This document shows, one piece after another, positions 38,601-64,000 of a DNA stretch of 64,000 bases. The position numbers were made by a program, and so were the translations under genes. The stretch spans positions 6,983,733-7,047,732 of the forward strand of contig NC_085085.1 in the NCBI RefSeq assembly GCF_963422355.1. Reading direction: 5' to 3'. This DNA comes from Corticium candelabrum. Taxonomy: Eukaryota; Porifera; Homoscleromorpha; Homosclerophorida; Plakinidae. The notes below the pieces were generated by a model. That model worked only from the letters and a program-made list of their open reading frames with translations. It was not told the DNA's origin and did no database searches. Numbering within the stretch: position 1 is the stretch's first letter; each line of letters opens with the position of its first letter.

Positions 38601-38680
38601 GAAGATCATTGCTTGAGCAAGTCCATAGAATGTTGGATGATTGGACCAACGATTTACATAAAACGCGACTTGTCATTTGA
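35632..38680 (+). pseudogene. ROC-COR GTPase with C-terminal death-like domains, frame disrupted
   Basis: The translation shows a Roc P-loop GEGDAGKS (near 35750), a switch-like STDGVKV, then DRGGQDQLLSTHAAL (Walker B/switch II) and YQSAVCLLVMDG. A COR domain follows (NDVYELGARVCNI, IGFYHNVAGLNKKVFPNIQW, LKNLHNEGIMSWDLAKYL, GFNAFLKPLFYRF). Exon 37849-38126 and the last exon (about 38432-38680, NAIGSQWKEFATRLAP ... HRMLDDW) look like death-fold domains. ROCO proteins act as large regulatory GTPases; with death domains they suggest DAPK1-like signalling. Frame changes occur near 36145-36165, 36525, 36715, 36860 and 37130, and there is an in-frame TGA near 37585. Either it is a pseudogene or the assembly has indels. 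The 5' end is unclear; a TAG acceptor near 35631 is my choice. Confidence 0.7.
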
Positions 38681-38939
38681 TTGTTGTAACATTTCTGAGC
38701 ATGAAAATGAGAGCTCAAGCAAATTTTATTTTTGGGACTGATGTGGTAGAGTATGTTGAACGTAACCAATAGCTGAAGAAGCAAGAAGCGAGGTTTTGAT
38801 TTGTGTCTCTTGCAATGCACAGAAGGCGAAGTTACTGCATGGATACATAGCTGGGATAACAATTCTAAGATTCCTCACTCGTTGCAATTAACGTCCCTCT
38901 CTGCCGGGCCTCATTCCTTCTGCTTGTTCTTTGCACAAT

Positions 38940-39112
38940 GGACATCGATCTGTACACAGCAAGCGGTAAAGACGCATACTGGAGAGCTGTCATCTAAAGG
39001 GCTCCTTTTAGGGTACTGTACCATGCTGGTGTCTTGGTTAAAAAGGATCCTACTGAACAAGCCAAACTTTGGCCTATCATTGCAGCTAATTATAATGTCA
39101 TATATGGTGAGT
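38940..39112 (+). other. Coding-like exon with one in-frame stop
   Basis: Starting at ATG 38940 the frame reads MDIDLYTASGKDAYWRAVI, a stop, then YHAGVLVKKDPTEQAKLWPI up to a GTGAGT donor at 39113. Composition and the donor suggest a former first exon. No family recognised. It could be a decayed exon of a relative of a neighbouring immune gene. Confidence 0.3.
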
Positions 39113-39289
39113 CCAAGTTAATTATTAAACTGAGTTTGTTTCCTAGCTTCTCGTAGGGGGAAATATGACCAGCTGGCTAGCTTAGACACGTATAAACTGC
39201 CTATATCTACGAAGCAAAATAGCACGCTATTAATTCTTTTTATCTAGCAGCTTGCATGCAGCACAACCATTACTGACTCTAGGCCATAA

Positions 39290-40139
39290 TCAGGAAGTTG
39301 TTGCACTTGTACTGTTTCCAATACCGTAAGCAACCGAATCTTTCAGTTTTAGGTCACAGAGTCGTGAAAATGATGTTTGAGAAGTGAGCCTGTCAGCTGC
39401 CGGACTCAACGTGTCTTCTACAATTTCGTAGTCGGGCTCATCGGGAACATACATGTCTATAGTGTTGTCCGAGTCGACTTTCTTAGAACCATTTGAGAAA
39501 CACATGCGACAACAAATCCATGTGATGATGAAACCAAATAGGTACGATCCAAGTCCTGCTGCTACTGCTGCAACTGATACGATTGTAATGTCATCACCTG
39601 AACATGGTAAAACAATATGTAGTTGTCATTACTGTACCCGTGTGGAAAGCAATTCTCGGAACGTACGTGTCGGCAATTATTTGTCTAGCTGTCTCGTCTT
39701 GCATTGTAAAATTTAAAATTGTTATGCGTCCTATAGTAGTTAGCACCAATTTACCTGTTTGGTCTTTCAGAGAACAGTCGTCTTTGGGTAGCTGATGACA
39801 ACCATTTGATTTAGTCATGTAAATTCTGTCTGATGTTTCACTCCAATTCGAACTTCCGGTCTGGCTGAGAGCCTTGACTCGAAACCAGTACGAAATGCCT
39901 ACTTGTAATGAGAGAAAGCAGAAAGAGAGCTCTAGTGGAAAATCTTTTGTCAACTGCCACTTGGTCTGCGTACTGTGTCGATGTTCTAGTTGATACCTAT
40001 TTATTGTAGATGAGATAGTTTTAGCACCAGGCTGCCACCACAACAAAATTATTGTGTTGTTGAGTGCTAGTTCAACAGCTCGAGGTTTACTTGGAGCAGA
40101 CGGCGCGTCTATAAATATATATATAAGTAAAAGGCTATA

Positions 40140-40189
<50 letters not shown>

Positions 40190-41064
40190 CACCGTACAAC
40201 TTAAATAATTTGAATAATTAGCTAGGATGACAAACCGTTGAAAGATGAGATCCTTATTCTATTGTTTCCTCTACCCCGAACTTCCAGCAAGCATGATACA
40301 TGTATCTCTCCAATCTCTTGCAGGGATACATTTCTATCCTTTTCTAACATATTGCAAGTTTGATAGCACCGTCTTGTCACAGTAGAGTTGTTTGCCATGA
40401 ATTTCCTCGTCGTAGAATCTAGAGTTGAGTTATCAGAAACGTTGAATGTGAATTTGTTTGAGACAGAAGCATTGCTCAGTAAAACTAATCAAAAGTTAAA
40501 TCTTTGAAAGTAATGAATTTTGTAATATTACAGTAGTCTAAATACCACCCTACCTTCTCCTTGAAGTCGCACTTCCCTGCTAGTCAGTGTCTGTTTTCCT
40601 GGTAATAGAGGATGAAAACGACAAGAATACCAACCAAACACATTTTCTGACACATTCTTGATATCCAGCTTCACGGTCACGTTATCAAGACCAAACTGCG
40701 TATCATCTGGTTGAATGTAGAACGAATTGTTGACGTTTTCTTCTAAGAGGTAGTTTGTACTGTTTGCAAAACGCACATTCCACCTAATCTTGTAGTCTAG
40801 GTCGGTTATGGTGTACAGAGACAATCTTATGATGCAACTGAAAGTGAAGCTTGAACCCACTTTTGCAATATGGTTAGAGGGACTCACTCTAATGGCGTCA
40901 GAGAGAAGTCTTGTGTTGGAACTGGCAGATTCTGCAGAAATAAATTGTCGGGAGAGTGCAGCTAAGACTACAATTTGTGCATTCTTACCAGAGAAACTTA
41001 GAATGGTAAAAAGCAAAACAGCTCCACTGATTTTGTTGCAGTATACATCAGTTTTACTTGACAT
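39290..41064 (-). CDS. Ig/fibronectin-III single-pass receptor (5 exons)
   Basis: Minus-strand exons 41064-40989, 40931-40554, 40484-40236, 40108-39755 and 39597-39290 join to 454 residues; every intron is phase 1, the usual pattern of shuffled extracellular modules. Exon 1 encodes a signal-like hydrophobic stretch (SGAVLLFTILSFS). Exon 2 is an Ig-like domain (FTFSC ... ENVFGWYSC). Exon 3 is a cysteine-bearing, N-glycosylation-rich domain, possibly Ig-like. Exon 4 is fibronectin III (YQLEHR, ISYWFRVKA, then GSSNWSE, recalling a cytokine-receptor WSxWS). Exon 5 holds one transmembrane segment (IVSVAAVAAGLGSYLFGFI) and an acidic tail with two close tyrosines (MYVPDEPDYEIVE), plausible SH2-docking sites. 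The short intron 1 has no in-frame stop and could be retained. Ligand unknown; no orthologue recognised. Confidence 0.82.
40144..40187. repeat. (CA)n microsatellite
   Basis: About 22 CA units in intron 3 of the Ig/FnIII receptor gene, close to its acceptor. Confidence 0.95.
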
Positions 41065-41320
41065 TTGACTATCGGGTGGAATAAAAACTAGAAAGTTGTT
41101 GAGTGATAAGCAGGAGATAAAAATTGTAAGCAGTTCACTGGAGCCTAAGATGTCGTATGACTATAGAGTCACCTCATCTGACGGATTTATGATATTGTTG
41201 ATAATAAAGTGTTACAAGGATGTGTCGCCACACATTGTCATGCACACCGAGGTATCCAAATAGACTTATACTAAGTTAGATATATTAATACGTATATGCG
41301 GATGTGGTTCTATCATCGCT

Positions 41321-41413
41321 TCAGGTGTCCAGCCGTAATCTCCTCCCAGGAGGTGAAAAGACCAGAAGGAGCAGCAGTACGACTTCAATCATTCCCGAGC
41401 TCAGAAACTTCAT
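41321..41413 (-). other. Small open frame with hydrophobic leader (30 aa)
   Basis: ATG at 41413 opens 30 codons whose product contains MIEVVLLLLLVFSPP, a strong signal-anchor-like run, and stops at 41321. It lies upstream of the receptor gene on the same strand. It could be an upstream ORF, an old first exon or chance. No donor GT lies in a position that would join it to the receptor in frame. Confidence 0.3.
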
Positions 41414-42431
41414 TGTCTTATCGGGGAGATGGTTGCTGGGTAGACAAGTAAAGTACTAATGTTGAGGTGAAGATTAAAGAAAGTAAGGCTTTTGTTTTGA
41501 ATCAATGCTCTTTCTGAGTTAACAGTTAATACCACACACAACAAAGAAATGAAATTTCAGTATTGGTATATATTGGTATTGGTATCAGTCGATACTTGGA
41601 AACCGACGTATCGATATATATAGTATTGGCAAAACTTGGTATCGATGGAACACTAGAAATACTGAACGTCAACCACCAGCACATGGTCACTTCAACCAAT
41701 CAGAAGCACATATTTGGAATTAAGAAGACATATCCAGGATCAGGAAAGATGGAATTGCTTGTAGAACCTGTGTGAAACTATCTGTGTTTGGCAAATCCGG
41801 TTCAAAGTTGAAAGTTCTAGAATTAGCAAATTTGATCGCCGCCATTTAATTTGATTTTTGGTATCACGTATCTAGCATAGGTTACAATCTGACATCTGTT
41901 TTATTACACGATGACTGGGGCTCTGGTTGTTGGGATCACTATCAATTTTGTCGAATGTTTGAGTCGTCTCAGTCTCTGGCATGGTCCCAACTCCCAAGCA
42001 AGCAAGTCTCCTCACACCATTGGTCTATTGATAACAAAACAATATCGTCTTCTATATAATTACTAATAATTAAATTTAGATCTATTTTCACACATATCGA
42101 TGACCCAATGTTTGTAACCCATGTTTGTCACGCATGTTAGTACAGTAAAGTAGTATTGATATCAACCCACACCTGCCGGCGAGAACACTAAAACTAAGTG
42201 GTCCAGTTTCAATGACTTGTGACTTTGGTTCAATTAAACGTTTGCTACACACACGTGACTGACATGTGCTTCTACTGTCAAACGTATTTCTTCTATATCT
42301 TATGTTGCAAATAATAAACACTCAACTAAATATCAAATTGCCTTTGTTTATCAAATTAGAAATGTTAATAAACTCATAACACAAATGTACCCAATATTCT
42401 TGCCTGTTGTGTGTGCTTTAGTGCAGTGATA
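41414..42431. other. Intergenic region
   Basis: No exon recognised. At 41557-41610 there is a degenerate direct repeat of GTATTGGTAT. The region separates the receptor gene from the 3' end of the TIR-TIR-SLOG gene, both on the minus strand. Confidence 0.5.
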
Positions 42432-61008
<18,577 letters not shown>

Positions 61009-61823
61009 GGGACTGTACCGGATTGACTGAAACGAGCGGCGCGCACTACCGCATGCACTACAGTTCCCGCCCGGAAGTAGATGACGCGGCGGTAGGGTCT
61101 GGCTACGCGAGATTAGCCATCTGGCTTACTGTACACTAGAGTAAAGTTTTAGTGCTCTGAAGTAGTACTCTGGTTATTAGAGTATGTAGGTGTACAAGGA
61201 TGCATATAAGTCATGGGATACAAAGTCACGTGGACACCACTGACACCACATGCCAAGACATGTCCTAACTAAGCGTGTCTTAGCATCCGCGCGTCATTGC
61301 AACACTTAACTTGCGCGCCTCTTGGAATTAGCGTGCAGCCAGGTGTCGACAGTCCCACGTGCCAGTCAATGTGTCCAGTCCCCTTCTCACGCTTTCCCCT
61401 TCTCACGCTTTCCCCCCCCCCCCCCCCGACAAGTGCCAGTGCAGCTGTTCTGTAAACTATTTTAATAAAGCTAGCAGCCAGGCTAAGTAGTGCTTCTTCA
61501 TTACACTAGAAGACCGTAATAAAGCCGTCTAAGCGTACAATAGTTAACTCCATATTCTAATGTGTCGAGAACTTACATTTAATCTTTAATTATGTACACC
61601 CGCTAGCGCTACCCACTATTGTTACAAACTAAGTTTAAGCTAGCTAGAACATACATGCACCAAGAAAATGACATGTGTTTAAAATGAATGCGTTTGAGGA
61701 CACAGGTTCTTCAGATATAAGATATGTAAAATAAAATAAACATATCTAGTATCTACAATCACTCATATCAAAAGCAAGTCTCGATACAGATCAAATGCAA
61801 CATTTACATCAATCATAATGATT
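61009..61823. other. 5' flank of the TIR-TIR-SLOG gene, no gene seen
   Basis: The 130 bases next to the start codon are relatively GC-rich (CGGCGCGCACTACCG, TTCCCGCCCGGAAGTAG), and GCCCGGAAGT resembles an ETS-type site. This fits a TATA-less promoter but is not proof. At 61380-61411 CCTTCTCACGCTTTCCC is repeated and runs into a C16 tract (61412-61427). Confidence 0.45.
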
Positions 61824-61999
61824 CTAAACCAGTATGCTGTCAGTTGGGTCAAGATCACACACAGATGTAAAGTCTACTGACGAGTGACTTTCAAGAGCAG
61901 ATGGTTGGGCAAATGACTGCTTATTGTCGTTAGCCAAAAGTCGATTTCTCAGCTGATGAAACAGTTTCCTTGAATGCTTCCTTGCATAAACTTCTATGT
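61824..61999 (-). CDS. Possible last exon of an unknown minus-strand gene
   Basis: After a TAG acceptor at 62000 the frame reads IEVYARKHSRKLFHQLRNRL, LANDNKQSFAQPSALESHSS and ends VCDLDPTDSILV with a stop at 61824. The basic helix followed by a serine-rich acidic tail looks like a real C-terminus. Upstream exons would lie above 62 kb, where a tandem repeat and a LINE begin, and none was found. No family recognised. Confidence 0.33.
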
Positions 62000-62014
62000 C
62001 TACCGACAATGAAT

Positions 62015-62115
62015 TACTAAACTGACAGTTCAACTAACTTCTGTCATTATTATGGTATAATACTAAACTGACAGTTCAAACTAACTACTGTCATTATGGT
62101 ATAATACTAAACTCA
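62015..62115. repeat. Tandem duplication, unit about 48 bases
   Basis: CTAAACTGACAGTTCAACTA ... GTCATTATTATGGTATAATA is followed by a second, slightly changed copy and the start of a third. Confidence 0.88.
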
Positions 62116-62211
62116 AAAAACTGCATTTGCCGAAAAGATGCGGTGTGTATTTTGTTACATTAGAAGTTGAAAAATAAAGTAAAATTAGAATCTAATTATA
62201 TACATGTTACG

Positions 62212-62213
<2 letters not shown>

Positions 62214-62260
<47 letters not shown>
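62214..62260. repeat. (TG)n microsatellite
   Basis: About 22 TG units ending in TGCGTGCG. Confidence 0.95.
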
Positions 62261-62479
62261 CGTGTGCACGCATGGTCCCTTTGAGTAGTGCCTCCAAGTG
62301 GCTGGGACCGGGCAACGTCTTTTGTAAGACGGCTAAACTTCTCAGTACGCTAGTCTATTTCTAAACTTAGTGGTCCATTCTGGCTCGCACCAGTACTCCA
62401 AGTTGTAAGCTGATGTATTTGACACTGCAGGTAGCTTGCAACACCTCAGTGTTCTTACTCGTACTTTGCATTTATTGCA

Positions 62480-64000
62480 AATCAAGGGTGCATTCAAAAA
62501 AGAAGTATGGAAACTAAAGCAAGAACCAAGGAAAAGTTATCGAGCAAACATAGCATGTTGAAATATGAGATGCTTGGTAAATAATGTTGGTAGTCTGGAG
62601 ACTGTCAGGTCAAGACAATATGAGCAAACTTCAAAGAATTCTGTTGAGAACAAAGTGACTCTTATGATTTGGGAACTGTAGAAGTATAACATCTTTGCTG
62701 CAGGAATTCATAAGACGAAACGGTTTGGTTCCAACCTTTATGAAGTTAAAGGTCATACCATCTTACATTCTGGACCAGTGCCATCTAGTGGTGATCCAGT
62801 AAATAGAGATGAAGGAGTTGGTATAGTGCTAAACCAGCTGGCCACAAAGCATGGAAAGATAGAGGTGAGCAATGGTGAGCAGTTAGTTCTAGGGTTGTGA
62901 CAGCTTGTTTGAAATTGAAGAGTGGCAAAATTCTAACAATCATCAGTGTCTATGCTCTAACTTTTCATTCTCCTCTATGTGTCAAAGATGAATTTTACAT
63001 TGATCTTCAAGAATGTATTGATCAGATCCCAGACAGCTTGCTTATTAATTGTTTTAGATGATTGGAATGCAAGGGTAGGCTATGACTGTGGTGACGAAAA
63101 GTGGGATTGTGTGTTGGGAAAACATGGTATGGGAAAATGAATGAAGCTGGCTTGTACCTTCTTACTTTCTGCATCATCAACAATTTGTCTATTATGAATA
63201 CTTGGTTTGAAAAAAGGAACATTTGTAAGCAGACATCGCAACATCCAGGAACAAAAATGGCATGCTGTTGATTTTATCTTGTTGAAGCAAAGTCAAAGTA
63301 GATGTTGCATTGATGTGCAGGTGATGAGAGGAGCCGAGTGTTGGTCTGACCATAAATTAGTAAGGGCAAAACTGAGAATAAAGTACAATCATGCACGGCA
63401 ACTGAGAAAGTCACAGGTCAGCCCAATATCATTAGATCAGCTATATCAAAGCGGGACATTTTGCATCGCAAGTTTTTGTCAACAATATTCCACTTGATAA
63501 ATTAGAATACACTAAACAGACAGCCGTTGTGCAAAAGCTAATTTGACAAGTAGAGAACAAAAGGGTAAAAGAAAAGCTGTTGAAATCAAACTTACAGTAG
63601 AAAAGATCTGACCCTCTGCGAAGGAGTATTAGACAGTTTCAGAAATATTTTAAAGGCTTCCGTCCATCTGTCTTCAGGTCTATCAGAAATGAGACTGGAG
63701 ACCTTTGTAGATCAAACTATGTCTGAAAGTGTACATGGTGGTGTGGTCATTTCACAAGTGTCTTAAACATATACCTTCTTCTTTTGATAACAAGACTATT
63801 GAATCAGTGAGAGAAAGATCAAGAGGATATGAAACATACCCCATCTTTAAAGGAATTAACTGATGCATTGTCTTTTATCAAATGTGGCAAATCTAAAGGG
63901 AAAAAACCTGACCTATTCCCAGAGGCAGTCAAACACGTCGATATGGTTTTTCAGGAGAAAGTTTTAGACTTGTTTTCAACAGTATGGAAAGAACAAAAGG
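62480..64000 (+). mobile_element. APE-type LINE (RTE/BovB-like), runs off the window
   Basis: Translated pieces give an apurinic-like endonuclease: SGPVPSSGDPVNRDEGVGIV, KLKSGKILTIISVYA, DWNARVGYDCGDEKWDC, LSIMNTWFEKRNICKQT, KWHAVDFILLKQSQ and VMRGAECWSDHKLVRAKLRI. The DWNARVG, VDFIL and SDHKL motifs hold expected catalytic residues of the APE fold. A linker and the start of a reverse transcriptase (LTDALSFIKCGKSKGKKPDL) follow to the window edge. Several frame changes and stops make it inactive. Confidence 0.82.

Overview
This window is animal genomic DNA. It is AT-rich, its genes have GT-AG introns, and it is full of microsatellites, SINEs, LINEs and small DNA-transposon remnants. The gene set (tandem NPC2 genes, an ankyrin exon, a ROC-COR-death GTPase, an Ig/FnIII receptor, a TIR-TIR-SLOG protein), the short exons and the absence of vertebrate-type repeats suggest an early-branching metazoan. 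A sponge is my best guess, but this is inference; no species marker is visible.

Layout. 1-2.5 kb: no gene seen. 2.5-6.2 kb (+): a complete six-exon FAHD2-like fumarylacetoacetate-hydrolase-family gene. 7.2-9.9 kb (-): a complete four-exon NPC2-like sterol-binding gene whose last intron holds two MITEs and a LINE fragment. 11.3-18.0 kb: a pile of one RLE-type LINE (three copies) and one tRNA-derived SINE (four copies), all on the minus strand, joined at TAA repeats. It includes a 200-base N gap. 18.3-23.0 kb (-): a second complete NPC2-like gene with a large nested foldback element in intron 1. 23.0-24.1 kb: a divergent promoter region with 17-bp tandem repeats, then the first exon of an ankyrin-repeat gene (+). 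24.2-28.6 kb: a broken Ty3/gypsy LTR element with a target-site duplication. 28.9-31.0 kb: another LINE. 31-35.6 kb: no gene seen. 35.6-38.7 kb (+): a ROC-COR GTPase gene with death-domain-like exons and several reading-frame lesions. 39.3-41.1 kb (-): a complete five-exon Ig/fibronectin-III single-pass receptor. 42.4-61.0 kb (-): a 20-exon gene for an 869-residue protein with two N-terminal ubiquitin-like repeats, two TIR domains and a C-terminal SLOG domain. Its introns are packed with MITEs, foldbacks, SINEs, a dead Tc1 element and CA tracts. 62.5-64.0 kb (+): an APE-type LINE running off the window.

The highlight is the TIR-TIR-SLOG gene. In bacterial Thoeris defence, a TIR enzyme makes a nucleotide signal from NAD and a SLOG domain senses it. 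Here both are predicted in one animal polypeptide. The first TIR keeps the glutamate that aligns with the NADase catalytic residue; the second has glutamine there. Together with the neighbouring ROC-COR-death gene and the Ig/FnIII receptor, the 35-61 kb stretch looks like a small innate-immunity neighbourhood. Exon models were built by hand from splice signals and reading phase. Every junction in the FAHD2, NPC2 and receptor genes is phase-consistent. In the TIR gene one junction (45408-45417) needs a non-standard explanation.
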